Source: an uncultured Holophagaceae bacterium | GTDB taxonomy: Bacteria; Acidobacteriota; Holophagae; Holophagales; Holophagaceae | DNA: 64,000 nucleotides | Assembly: GCA_903857495.1 (NCBI GenBank) | Contig: CAIOFF010000035.1 | Span: 1 to 64,000 of the forward strand | Direction of reading: 5' to 3' | Notes under the pieces: model-generated | Told to the model about the DNA's origin: nothing | Seen by the model: only the letters and a program-made list of their open reading frames with translations | Databases searched by the model: none | Translations under genes and position numbers: made by a program | In this document: piece by piece, positions 32,469 to 42,686 of the stretch | Position numbering within the stretch: position 1 is the first letter of the stretch | How the letters are laid out: each line of letters opens with the position of its first letter

Positions 32469-33531
32469 GGTCGGCACCTCGCTGCTTCAGAAGCTCAGCA
32501 TCATTCAGCTCGGCCAGCTCCCGGAGGAGCTCCTTGCTCTTCTCGTCCTGGATGTGGGGGGTCACCACGACCACCTCGGCGATGAGGTCGCCCCGCTGGG
32601 AGCCTCGCGGGATGGGCATGCCCTGGCCCTTGAGCCGAAGCTTGGCGCCGGTCTGGGTACCTGGTGGAACCTTGATGGTCTGGTGGCTCTCGGGGGTCGG
32701 CACCACCACCTTCGCGCCCAGGGCGGCCTCCGAGAAGCTGATGGGCAGCCGCACGTAGAGGTTCGGCCCCTTGCGCTCGAAGCGGGCATCCGGTTCCATG
32801 CTGATCTGCAGGAAGAGGTCGCCAGGCCCGCCGCCACGGCGGCCCGCCTCGCCCTTGCCGGCCACCCGCAGCCGGGCTCCATCCTCGACCCCGGCCGGGA
32901 TGGCGATGGTCACGGTTTCCTGGCGCGCGTGGCGCCCGGCGCCGTCGCAGTCGGGGCAGGCCGGCAGCCGGCTGCCCCGGCCGCCGCAGTCCGGGCAGGA
33001 GCGGCCGAAGGACAGGAAGCCGGAGCCGGAGCCCAGCTTGCCCTTGCCCTGGCAGGTGCGGCAGACCTCAGGCTTGCGGTTGGCCTCGCCGGTGCCCCGG
33101 CAGGCCAGGCAGGGCTCGGAGCGGTTCACCCGCAGGTTGAGCCGGGTGCCCTCGAAGGCCTCGCGGAAGCCCAGGCGCACGGCGTGGAGCAGGTCCTCGC
33201 CCCGCTCGGGGCCATGCCGCAGGGGTCGGCCGCCGAAGCCCGCAAAGATGTCCTCGAAGGCGAAGCCGCCGCTCCCCTGCTGGAAGCCCGGCGGCGCCTG
33301 GGCGCCGGGCCCGGCCGGGTCGCCATAGGTGTCGTAGTTCTTCCGCTTCTCCGCGTCGGAGAGCACATCGTTGGCTTCGGACAGCTGCTTGAACGCCGCC
33401 TCAGCCTTCGCGTCCCCAGGGTTCAGGTCCGGGTGGTGCTTGCGCGCCAGCTTGCGGTACGCCTTCTTGATGTCCTCCTCGGAGGCCGACCGGGGCACGC
33501 CCAGGATCTTGTAGTAGTCGGGGTGGGACAT
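32461..33531 (-). CDS. dnaJ: Chaperone protein DnaJ
   Basis: A 356-residue class A J-protein, cochaperone of DnaK. The J domain with HPD ([11 protein letters not shown]) is at the N terminus, then a short Gly/Phe region, the zinc finger with four CxxCxGxG units ([32 protein letters not shown]), and the C-terminal substrate-binding domain. It is slightly shorter than the E. coli protein but complete. It is 75 bp downstream of dnaK, separated by a strong terminator, so it needs its own promoter or read-through. The ATG has no clear ribosome binding site. It is followed by hspR. Confidence 0.95.
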   Translation of the reverse strand: MSHPDYYKILGVPRSASEEDIKKAYRKLARKHHPDLNPGDAKAEAAFKQLSEANDVLSDAEKRKNYDTYGDPAGPGAQAPPGFQQGSGGFAFEDIFAGFGGRPLRHGPERGEDLLHAVRLGFREAFEGTRLNLRVNRSEPCLACRGTGEANRKPEVCRTCQGKGKLGSGSGFLSFGRSCPDCGGRGSRLPACPDCDGAGRHARQETVTIAIPAGVEDGARLRVAGKGEAGRRGGGPGDLFLQISMEPDARFERKGPNLYVRLPISFSEAALGAKVVVPTPESHQTIKVPPGTQTGAKLRLKGQGMPIPRGSQRGDLIAEVVVVTPHIQDEKSKELLRELAELNDAELLKQRGADHG

Positions 33532-33564
33532 GGCTTTAGTCTAAGGCACTAAGATTTCCTACAG

Positions 33565-33601
33565 CCATAAAAAGGGGCGCCGGAAGCGCCCCTTTTTATG
33601 G
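33565..33601. terminator. Bidirectional terminator between dnaK and dnaJ
   Basis: CCATAAAAAGGGGCGC (33565-33580) and GCGCCCCTTTTTATGG (33586-33601) are perfect inverted copies. A-runs and T-runs flank the GC stem on both strands, the form of a factor-independent terminator. It should cut dnaK off from dnaJ. Confidence 0.9.
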
Positions 33602-33606
33602 CTGGC

Positions 33607-35511
<1,905 letters not shown>

Positions 35512-35559
35512 GGTTGTTCCTCCTCGTGATCAGGGCCAGGCCTTGCCCGCCCTTGACTC

Positions 35560-35616
35560 CTTGAGCATAAGGGCAGAAAACCGCCTGTCAAGAAGATCTT
35601 CTAAAATTCACTCAAG
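35560..35616 (-). promoter_or_regulatory. dnaK promoter with possible HspR half-sites
   Basis: On the minus strand TTGACA (35586-35591) and TATGCT (35564-35569) are 16 bp apart, a sigma-70-type promoter about 50 bp before dnaK. ACTCAAG lies at 35610-35616 and CTTGAGC at 35560-35566, matching the two arms of the HspR operator but not at the usual 7-bp spacing. The operator call is tentative. Confidence 0.5.
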
Positions 35617-35651
35617 TTTTCTTCCGATTTGCAGTCGACCTCTAAAGCGAT

Positions 35652-35852
35652 ATGCTGACAGCCATGATCCTGCGCCCCTGCCCCGTGTGCCGAACCCCCA
35701 CCTCCTGGGAGGGGAATGCCTTCAAGCCCTTCTGCTCCGAGCGCTGCCAGACCCGGGACCTGGGCGCCTGGGCCAGCGAGAGCTACCGCGTCCCCGAGAA
35801 GCCCCAGGAAGAGGACGGCGAGGGCTGGAGCGGCGAGATCGAGGGGAGCTGA
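35652..35852 (+). CDS. yacG: YacG-like DNA gyrase inhibitor, zinc-binding
   Basis: A 66-residue protein (62 if the second ATG at 35664 is used). CPVC near the N terminus and CSERC after about 15 residues form the single YacG zinc finger, followed by DLGAWASESYRVPE, which is the conserved tail. YacG binds GyrB and blocks DNA binding by gyrase. Length matches the family. It is divergent from dnaK and converges with the ABC transporter ATPase gene. No ribosome binding site is obvious at either start. Confidence 0.85.
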   Translation: MLTAMILRPCPVCRTPTSWEGNAFKPFCSERCQTRDLGAWASESYRVPEKPQEEDGEGWSGEIEGS

Positions 35853-35856
35853 CCGG

Positions 35857-36918
35857 TCAGAACAGCCAGAGGTGTTCGGCGGGGATCTCGACCAGGTGCT
35901 CGCCCGGGGGCATGGCCTCGCCGCCGTAGCCGCGGAGGGACGTCCCCGCCAGGTCGAAGATGTATTCCCAGCTGCTGCCGAGGTAGACCGAGGCCGTCAG
36001 GGGCAGGCGGAGGGCATTCTCCTTCGCGGCCGGAACCATCTTGATCCGCTCCAGTCGCACCACCGCGGTGGCCTCATCCCCGACCTTCAAGGAGGACCGG
36101 AGCCGGCCCCGGAGGGCCCAGCCCTCCCCCTCGATGCGGGCGAAGTCCCCGTCAAGCTCCGCGATCCGTCCCTTGATGGTGTTGTTGGCACCCATGAACT
36201 CGGCCACAAAGAGGCTCTGGGGCTCTCCGTACATCTCCTGGGGCGTGCCGGCCTGCTCGATGACACCGTCCTTGAGCAGCACCACCTTGTCGGCCATGGC
36301 CATGGCCTCGGCCTGGTCATGGGTGACACAGACGGCAGACAGGTCCAGCTTGATGATCAACTGCCGAAGCCAGATCCGGGCCTCCTCGCGGAGCTTGGCA
36401 TCCAGGTTGGAGAGGGGCTCGTCCAGCAGGATCACGCGCGGGTTGTAGACCAGCGAGCGGGCCAGGGCGACGCGCTGCTGCTGTCCTCCGGAGAGCTGAT
36501 GAGGGTGGCGCTCACCGAGCTCGCCGAGCCCCAGGTTGTCGAGGACGGTCTGGACCCGCTCCTTGATCTCGGCGGCAGGGATCTTCCGCAGCTTGAGCCC
36601 GTAGGCCACGTTCTGGTACACCGTCCGGTGGGGCCAGAGAGCGTAGGACTGGAAGACGAACCCCAGGGCCCGCTTTTCGACGGAGACCTCGATCTTCTGG
36701 GCGGAGTCGAACACCGTCTGCTCGCCGATCCGGAGGGACCCCTGGGTCGGGAGCTCCAGCCCTGCAATGGCGCGGAGCAGGGTGGTCTTGCCGCTGCCCG
36801 AGGGGCCGAGGAGGGCCACGATCTCGCCCCGATTCACCTCTAGGCTGACGCCCTTAAGGATGTGGTTCTGGCCGAGGGTGACGTGCAGGTCTTGGACGCT
36901 CAGTTCGATGTCAGTCAT
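35857..36918 (-). CDS. ABC transporter ATPase (FbpC/PotA-type)
   Basis: A 353-residue ATPase with Walker A GPSGSGKTTLLRAIAG, signature LSGGQQQRVALARSL, Walker B VILLDEPLSNLDA and the H-loop in VCVTHDQAEAMAMADKV. The C-terminal ~110 residues form a TOBE-like regulatory domain. The FbpC/PotA class serves ferric-iron or polyamine import. It overlaps the permease gene by 8 bp at its start. The order is binding protein, permease, ATPase, all on the minus strand. Confidence 0.9.
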   Translation of the reverse strand: MTDIELSVQDLHVTLGQNHILKGVSLEVNRGEIVALLGPSGSGKTTLLRAIAGLELPTQGSLRIGEQTVFDSAQKIEVSVEKRALGFVFQSYALWPHRTVYQNVAYGLKLRKIPAAEIKERVQTVLDNLGLGELGERHPHQLSGGQQQRVALARSLVYNPRVILLDEPLSNLDAKLREEARIWLRQLIIKLDLSAVCVTHDQAEAMAMADKVVLLKDGVIEQAGTPQEMYGEPQSLFVAEFMGANNTIKGRIAELDGDFARIEGEGWALRGRLRSSLKVGDEATAVVRLERIKMVPAAKENALRLPLTASVYLGSSWEYIFDLAGTSLRGYGGEAMPPGEHLVEIPAEHLWLF

Positions 36919-38584
36919 GCAGCTTCACTCCATAGCGCAGGGCGATGCCCATCCCCGCACTGACCAGCAGGATGTTGATGAAGGAGAGGGCCGAGATGAT
37001 GTCGATGGCGCCCGCGCCCCAGAGGGAGACCATCAGGGAGCCGATCACTTCGGTGCCGGGACCCAGCAGGTAGACGCCCGTGGAATACTCCCGCTCGAAG
37101 ATCATGAAGATCATCAGCCAGCTGGCCAGGAGCCCGTAGCGGATGAGGGGGAGGGTGATGTGCCGGTTGACCTGGCCCGGGTTGGCCCCAGTCACCCGCG
37201 CACTCTCCTCCAGCTCAGGACCGACCTGCAGGAGAGAGGTGCTGATGAGGCGCATGCCGTAGGCCAGCCAGACCACGGTATAGGCCAGCCACAAGCTCAC
37301 GAGGGTTTTCCGGAAGGGCACCAGGGGCGGGAAGAAGAGGAACACCCACAGGAAGGCTAGACCCGCCAGCAGCCCCGGAATCGCCCGGGGCGTCATGACG
37401 GTGTAGTCCAGGAGTCGAGTCCACCCATTGTCCTTGCGGTGGGCAGAGAGGCCAATGAAGGCGAAGCAGATCACCGAGAGGCCGCCGCCAAAGACACCGA
37501 GCAGCACCGTGTTGGTGACCCCCCGCATGAGGTTCGTCTGTTCGAAGACCGCCTTGAAGTTGTCCAGGGTGAAGGCCTCCCGGAAGGTGACACCTTCGCC
37601 CCAGTTGGTCACAAAGGCCCGGAAGACCACTCCGGAGACCGGAACGATCACGGTCAGGACCAGCCAGGCCAGCACCAGGGTGATGGCCACCCAGCGCCAG
37701 CCCCCCAGGGGCAGGGACCGCTGGCGGGCGCCTTTGCCCTTGAGGGTGATGTACTTGTGGGCATTCCTCAGCAGGAACCGCTGGGACAGCACCATGGGCA
37801 CGGTGATACCCACGATGCACATGGCCACCGCGGCCATCAGGTGGTAGGACGGCACCCCCAGCTTGTTCGTGAGCTTGTAGAGGTAGGTGGCCAGGACCAG
37901 GTGGCCCTCGGGGTCCCCCAGCACCAAGGCCAGGCCGAAGATCTGGAAGCCCAGAAAGAAGACCAGCACACCACTGTAGAGCAGCGCGGGCATGACCATG
38001 GGCAGGCTGACCGTCGCCGCCACCCGGAGGGGGCCCGCCCCGGCCACCCGTGCCGCTTCTTCCACGTCAGAGCTGAGGCTCCGCAGGGCCGACGCGGTGT
38101 AGAGATACACATGGGGGACATGGGAGAGCCCCGCGATGAGGACGATGCTGGTCATGGAATACAGGTTCCAGGGCACGCTGCCCACCAGCCGCTCGGTCCA
38201 CAGAGAGACAAAGCCGACGGGCCCCACGGCCACGGTGTAGCCGAAACAGAGGATCATCGGCGAGACGAACACCGGGATCAGCAGCAGGGGTTCGATCCAC
38301 TTCCGTCCCGGGAGGTCGGTCCGCACCATCAGGAAGGCAAGCACCCCCCCCAGGGGCACCGCGATCAGGCCCATGCCGCAGGAGATGTAGAGGCTGTTGA
38401 GGAAGGACCGCTTGAAGTCGGGATCGTCGAAGATGAACCGGTAGGCATCCAGCCCCAGATGCTTCTGGGCCTGGAAGAAGGGCGCGTCCAGCAGGCTCTG
38501 CCAGCAGAGCAGGCCGATGGGCAGGAAGACCACCACCGCCGTGAGCAGGATCACGGTGATCCGGGCTGGGGACATCTTCCGCAT
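36911..38584 (-). CDS. ABC transporter permease, two fused halves
   Basis: A 557-residue permease with about 12 membrane helices arranged as two similar halves, as in FbpB/SfuB iron permeases. Each half has an EAA-type loop: LSSDVEEAARVAGAGPLRVAATVSLPMV in the first and VGPELEESARVTGANPGQVNRHITLPLI in the second. These loops dock to the ATPase. A fused permease plus one ATPase is the usual ferric-iron form. No Fur box could be recognised. The ATG at 38584 is 3 bp after the binding-protein stop. Confidence 0.88.
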   Translation of the reverse strand: MRKMSPARITVILLTAVVVFLPIGLLCWQSLLDAPFFQAQKHLGLDAYRFIFDDPDFKRSFLNSLYISCGMGLIAVPLGGVLAFLMVRTDLPGRKWIEPLLLIPVFVSPMILCFGYTVAVGPVGFVSLWTERLVGSVPWNLYSMTSIVLIAGLSHVPHVYLYTASALRSLSSDVEEAARVAGAGPLRVAATVSLPMVMPALLYSGVLVFFLGFQIFGLALVLGDPEGHLVLATYLYKLTNKLGVPSYHLMAAVAMCIVGITVPMVLSQRFLLRNAHKYITLKGKGARQRSLPLGGWRWVAITLVLAWLVLTVIVPVSGVVFRAFVTNWGEGVTFREAFTLDNFKAVFEQTNLMRGVTNTVLLGVFGGGLSVICFAFIGLSAHRKDNGWTRLLDYTVMTPRAIPGLLAGLAFLWVFLFFPPLVPFRKTLVSLWLAYTVVWLAYGMRLISTSLLQVGPELEESARVTGANPGQVNRHITLPLIRYGLLASWLMIFMIFEREYSTGVYLLGPGTEVIGSLMVSLWGAGAIDIISALSFINILLVSAGMGIALRYGVKLHD

Positions 38585-38587
38585 GGG

Positions 38588-39691
38588 CTACTTGACGGTG
38601 CCGAGGGCCTGCTGCCACTTCTTCAGGAAGTCGAGGCGCTTCTTCTGGTCCAGAAACTCCACGGTGTCCTGCCCGATAGGAATGGGCTTGGCCCCGGTCC
38701 CAAGGATCTTGGCCAGGTTGGCCATGGTGGTCTCGCCCTTGATGTCCGCACGGATGGAGAAGAGGTCGGCCTTGTCCGAGATGACCTGCTGGCCCCGGGC
38801 CGAGAGGATGTAGTCAGCCCAGAGCTTGGCGGCGTTGGGATTCTTGGCGTGCCGAGAGATGAACATGACCCGGGACATGACCACCGTGTAGTCCGAGGGG
38901 TAGAGGTAGCCAATGGAGGGGTCCTTCTTGGCCTTGAGGAAGGCGTAGGACCCGATGATGTTGTAGCCCAGGAGGGCCTCACCGCTGCTGACCTTTTCCA
39001 TCATGGCGCCGGTGCTGGTGTAGACCTTCACGCTGGCCTTGCCCAGGGCGCCGGCCATGTCCCAAAAACCCTTGGGGTTATTCTTCAGGTCCTGGGTCAG
39101 GTAGGAGAAGCCCACCCCGCTGCGCTCAGGGTCGTAGGTGACGACCTTGCCCTTGAAGCGGGGGTTGGCGAGCACCTTGGCCAGGTCCGCATGGGACCTG
39201 GGGAACTCACCTTCCTTGAGGAGGCGCTTGTTGTACAGGAAGCTGATGGGCTCGTAGGTGGTGCCCCAGGCCATGTCCTTCCAAAGGGCCCAGGTGGGAA
39301 TGTTTTTCGCTTCAGGGGACTTGTAGGCCACCGCATGGCCATCCATGACCAGCTTCACCTGCAGATCCATGGCAGAGCTCCAGGTGACATCGCCCGTGCC
39401 CGCTCCAGCGGCAGCCTCGCTGATGTAGCGGTTGTACAGCTCGGTGCTGTTGAGGTCGTTGTATTCCACCTTGATGCCCGGGTAGAGGGCCTCGAAGTCC
39501 TTGACGATGGGCTCGGCGGACTTGCTGTCCGTGGTGGCGTAAACCACCAGCTTGCCCTCCTTGCGGCCGGCTTCGATGAGCTTCGGGTAGTCCGCCGGGT
39601 AGCCCGGAGGGGCTGAGGCCAGGGGAAGGCTCAGGACGAACAACGTGGCGAGGACGCGCAGGATGCCTCGGGCTTTGACATGGCTGGACAC
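38588..39691 (-). CDS. Periplasmic ABC substrate-binding protein (probable Fe3+)
   Basis: A 367-residue secreted protein: a GTG start at 39691 with GGAGG upstream, then a hydrophobic signal (GILRVLATLFVLSLPLA). The mature part begins KLIEAGRKEGKLVVYATTDSKSAEPIVKDFEALYPGIKVEYNDLNSTELYNRY, typical of the iron/thiamine/AEP family. The later block ALLGYNIIGSYAFLKAKKDPSIGYLYPSDY is common in ferric-binding members. Iron is the likely ligand but phosphonate or another anion is not excluded. It is the first gene of the transporter operon. Confidence 0.8.
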   Translation of the reverse strand: MSSHVKARGILRVLATLFVLSLPLASAPPGYPADYPKLIEAGRKEGKLVVYATTDSKSAEPIVKDFEALYPGIKVEYNDLNSTELYNRYISEAAAGAGTGDVTWSSAMDLQVKLVMDGHAVAYKSPEAKNIPTWALWKDMAWGTTYEPISFLYNKRLLKEGEFPRSHADLAKVLANPRFKGKVVTYDPERSGVGFSYLTQDLKNNPKGFWDMAGALGKASVKVYTSTGAMMEKVSSGEALLGYNIIGSYAFLKAKKDPSIGYLYPSDYTVVMSRVMFISRHAKNPNAAKLWADYILSARGQQVISDKADLFSIRADIKGETTMANLAKILGTGAKPIPIGQDTVEFLDQKKRLDFLKKWQQALGTVK

Positions 39692-39779
39692 GGGATTCCC
39701 TCCGGGGGTTTGGGCTTCGTCCCTCCATGGTTCCCGCAACCCGCCTTGTTTGCACCAGGGATTCGGGGGGGGCACCCGG

Positions 39780-40742
39780 TCAGTCGGCCTGGTGGACCTT
39801 CCGCACCATGTAGCGGGGCCGGTCGCGCACCTCCTGATAGATGCGGCCGATGTACTCGCCCAGCAGGCCGAAGGCGACGAACTGGCAGCCCACGAAGAAG
39901 AAGAGGATGGCGAAGAGGGTGAACACGCCCTGCGCCGTGCCTTCCGGGTGCAGGAATCGGTAGGCCACGAGGCCGAGGAACAGCAGGAACCCGATGCCTG
40001 CGGTGACCACGCCGAAGACGCTGAGCATCTGGAGCGGCAGCAGGCTGAAGCTGGTGAGCAGGTCGAACTGCAGGTTGATGAGCTTCCAGACGCCGTACTT
40101 GCTCTCTCCCGCCGCGCGCTCGGCGTGCGCCACGGGCACCTCGGTGATGCGCCGGGCAAAGCTGTTGGCCAGGGCCGGGATGAAGCTCGACCGCTCCTTG
40201 CAGAGCAGCATGGCGTCCACCACCTCGCGGCTGTAGGCCCGCAGCATGCAGCCGTAGTCGTGGAGCTTCACGCCGGTGGTCTTGCGGGTGACGGCGTTGA
40301 CGATCTTGCTGGGCATGGTGCGGAAGAAGCTGTCGTTGTCCGTGCGGCCCTGGCGCCAGCCGCCGACCACGTCGAAGCCCTCCTCCACCTTGGCCACCAG
40401 CTTGGGGATCTCCTCCGGGGGGTTCTGCAGGTCCGCGTCCAGGGTCACGACCACCTGGCCCCGGACCTCGGCGAAGGCGCCGAAGATGGCGCTGTGCTGG
40501 CCGTAGTTCCGGTTGAACTCCACCACCCGCACCCGGGGCTCGGTCCGGGCGATGTCGATGAGCATGGGCAAGCTGCGGTCCCGGCTGCCGTCATCCGTGA
40601 AGATGACCTCCCAGCTGTGGGCCGGATCCGCGAAGTGCTCGGTCAGCACCCGGGAGAGGCGCTCCCACAGGACAGGGATGTTCTCCTCTTCATTGAAGAT
40701 GGGGATGACGATGCTGAGGAAGGGGCTCGACTGGGGGTCCAT
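39780..40742 (-). CDS. Polyprenyl-phosphate glycosyltransferase (GT2, ArnC/GtrB-like)
   Basis: A 320-residue family-2 glycosyltransferase. The catalytic domain holds LSIVIPIFNEEENIPVLWERL, IFTDDGSRDRS and VVVTLDADLQNPPEEIPKL with the nucleotide/metal DAD. KLHDYGCMLRAYSREVV is typical of ArnC/GtrB enzymes. Two C-terminal membrane helices (LSVFGVVTAGIGFLLFLGLV and FTLFAILFFFVGCQFVAFGL) anchor it. It moves a sugar from UDP/GDP to undecaprenyl phosphate for envelope glycan modification. It is divergent from the response regulator. Confidence 0.88.
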   Translation of the reverse strand: MDPQSSPFLSIVIPIFNEEENIPVLWERLSRVLTEHFADPAHSWEVIFTDDGSRDRSLPMLIDIARTEPRVRVVEFNRNYGQHSAIFGAFAEVRGQVVVTLDADLQNPPEEIPKLVAKVEEGFDVVGGWRQGRTDNDSFFRTMPSKIVNAVTRKTTGVKLHDYGCMLRAYSREVVDAMLLCKERSSFIPALANSFARRITEVPVAHAERAAGESKYGVWKLINLQFDLLTSFSLLPLQMLSVFGVVTAGIGFLLFLGLVAYRFLHPEGTAQGVFTLFAILFFFVGCQFVAFGLLGEYIGRIYQEVRDRPRYMVRKVHQAD

Positions 40743-40796
40743 GAGTGCTCCGAGCTCTCATTCTAGTAGGATCAAAGGCTGCCCCTGGAGTTTGCC

Positions 40797-41516
40797 ATGT
40801 CCGAACCCAAGATCCTGCTGGTGGAAGACGAGCTGAGCCTCGCCGAGGGCATCAAGCTCAACCTGGAGCTGGAAGGCCTCGCCTGCACCTGGATCCCCCG
40901 GGGGGACCAGGCCCTGAAGCAGATCCTGGCGGAGACCTATGACCTGGTGATCCTCGACGTGATGCTGCCGGGCCTGGATGGCTACACCATCTGCGAGCGG
41001 GTGCGGGAGGCCAAGAACTTCACGCCCATCCTGTTCCTCACCGCCAAAAACACCGACGATGACCGGGTCCACGGCTTCGAGACCGGCGCCGACGACTACC
41101 TGGGCAAGCCCTTCCAGGTCCGGGAGCTGCTGCTCCGGATTCGGGCCATCCTCCGCCGCGAGTCCTGGTACAAGAGCCGGGAGATCAACAGCCGGCAGAC
41201 CTTCGGGGCCTACTGGGTGGACTTCGACAACTTCTGCGGGGAGGGGCCGGGCGGGCCGTTCCAGCTCGGCGTGAAGGAGTCCATGATCCTCAAGCTGCTC
41301 ATGGAGCGGCCGGGCCAAGTGGTAAGCCGCACCGACATCCTCGACAAGGTCTGGGGGGAGGACGCCTACCCCACGAGCCGCACCGTCGACAACTTCATCG
41401 TACGGATCCGCCGGGTCATGGAAGACGATCCCCACCACCCCCGCTGGGTCCACACCCTGCGGAGCGTGGGCTACCAGTTCGACCCTGAGGGCCGCCAGCG
41501 GAAGGGCGAGGAGTAG
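40797..41516 (+). CDS. OmpR-family response regulator
   Basis: A 239-residue regulator. The receiver has KILLVEDELSLAEGIKLNLE, the phosphate-accepting Asp in LVILDVMLPGLDGY, the Thr/Ser in LFLTAKN and Lys in YLGKPFQVRELLLRI. The C-terminal winged helix has MILKLLMERPGQVVSRTDILDKVWGEDAYPTSRTVDNFIVRIRRVMEDDP. It looks active. A cognate kinase is not adjacent, so it is an orphan in this window. It is divergent from the glycosyltransferase, 54 bp away. Confidence 0.92.
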   Translation: MSEPKILLVEDELSLAEGIKLNLELEGLACTWIPRGDQALKQILAETYDLVILDVMLPGLDGYTICERVREAKNFTPILFLTAKNTDDDRVHGFETGADDYLGKPFQVRELLLRIRAILRRESWYKSREINSRQTFGAYWVDFDNFCGEGPGGPFQLGVKESMILKLLMERPGQVVSRTDILDKVWGEDAYPTSRTVDNFIVRIRRVMEDDPHHPRWVHTLRSVGYQFDPEGRQRKGEE

Positions 41517-41534
41517 GGGGAGTGGGGCGGGGCC

Positions 41535-42629
41535 CTATCTGACGTCCAGTTCCCGGCTGCGGCCCAGCTTCTCGAAGAGGGCCGACTGCTCGGCAGGCGT
41601 CGCCGGGGCGGGGCCCTGCTTCACCTCCATCAGCACGGCGCGCTTCTCCTCGCCCGGGGCGAACTTGCTGTCGCCCAGCACGGGCTCGAAGGTCGGCAGC
41701 AGCGCCAGCTCGCCCGGGACGCCCTCGGGCGCCTTGCCGGCAGCCAGATCGGCTGACCTCGCGAGCAGGCCTGCCCCTGGAGCGGCGCCGAGACGACGGA
41801 GGTCCAGCCACCCGAAGGCAGGGTCGCGCAGCAGGACGAGGTCCTCCTTGTCCAGCCAGGCCAGCAGGTCGTTCAGGGCCTTGGTCTGCACGGGATCGGG
41901 CAGCCGCCGGCTCTTCTTCTCGCCGTTGACCTCCACCTCCTGGGGGGTGTTCTCGACCCAGGCCTGGGCGCGCTTCACCCAGAGGGCCGTGATGGCCTTC
42001 TGCTCGGCGAAACCCTCCGGGGAGGCGGGGGCCTTGGCAGCCTTGGCCTTCTTCCCCTTGGCGGGGGCCTCGGGCTCCGCCCAGCCCGGCGCCACAGCAT
42101 CGACCTTGGCGTCGAAGAGCAGGCCCTTGAGCTTGAGCAGGCGGGGCTCAAGGCCCGGGTGCCCAACCTTGGCCGCAGCGCGGGCGGCGGCCTGGAGCTC
42201 CTTCCAGGTGCACCCGAGCAGCAGCTTGGCGCCGGTGGCGTCATAGAGTCCGCGGTTGGCCCGAAGCTGGGTGAGGTAGGCCTCGACCGCCGGTAGCGAG
42301 GCGGAGGCCTTCTCGGGAAGCACGGGCTTGGCCGCCAGCAGCTCTCCGAGGGCGGTCCGCACTTCCACGGCCCTGGGGTGGCTCCGGTAGGTACCCAGCT
42401 CATGGGCCGAGAGGGCGGCCCGGTGGAGGGTATAGACCAGCTTCCGCTGGCTGGGTCGCAGCTGCTCGAAGGCCTTGGCTTCGACAGGCTTGGGGGCTTC
42501 GGTCGCGGGCGTCGGCGGCGGCTCCGGCTTGGGGGCCTGGGTCACGGGGACGGACGGTGGCTCGGGGGACGGCGCCTGGGCCAGCAGGCCCGTGGCCAGG
42601 ATCCAGGTCATGACCCAGCGTCGCTGCAT
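41535..42629 (-). CDS. Secreted protein of unknown function
   Basis: A 364-residue protein with a signal sequence (MTWILATGLLAQA; the methionine at 42629 is six residues before it) and a Pro/Ala/Lys-rich linker to about residue 50. The helical body (EQLRPSQRKLVYTLHRAALSAHELGTYRSHPRAVEVR) vaguely resembles peptidase M49-type N termini, but the catalytic HExxGH motif is missing, so no enzymatic role is supported. It converges with the response-regulator gene 18 bp away. Probably periplasmic. Confidence 0.45.
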   Translation of the reverse strand: MQRRWVMTWILATGLLAQAPSPEPPSVPVTQAPKPEPPPTPATEAPKPVEAKAFEQLRPSQRKLVYTLHRAALSAHELGTYRSHPRAVEVRTALGELLAAKPVLPEKASASLPAVEAYLTQLRANRGLYDATGAKLLLGCTWKELQAAARAAAKVGHPGLEPRLLKLKGLLFDAKVDAVAPGWAEPEAPAKGKKAKAAKAPASPEGFAEQKAITALWVKRAQAWVENTPQEVEVNGEKKSRRLPDPVQTKALNDLLAWLDKEDLVLLRDPAFGWLDLRRLGAAPGAGLLARSADLAAGKAPEGVPGELALLPTFEPVLGDSKFAPGEEKRAVLMEVKQGPAPATPAEQSALFEKLGRSRELDVR

Positions 42630-42686
42630 TGGAGACTCCTCGGGAAGGGAACGGTGAAGGCTCCCAGTATGCGCCCGAGCGGCCCC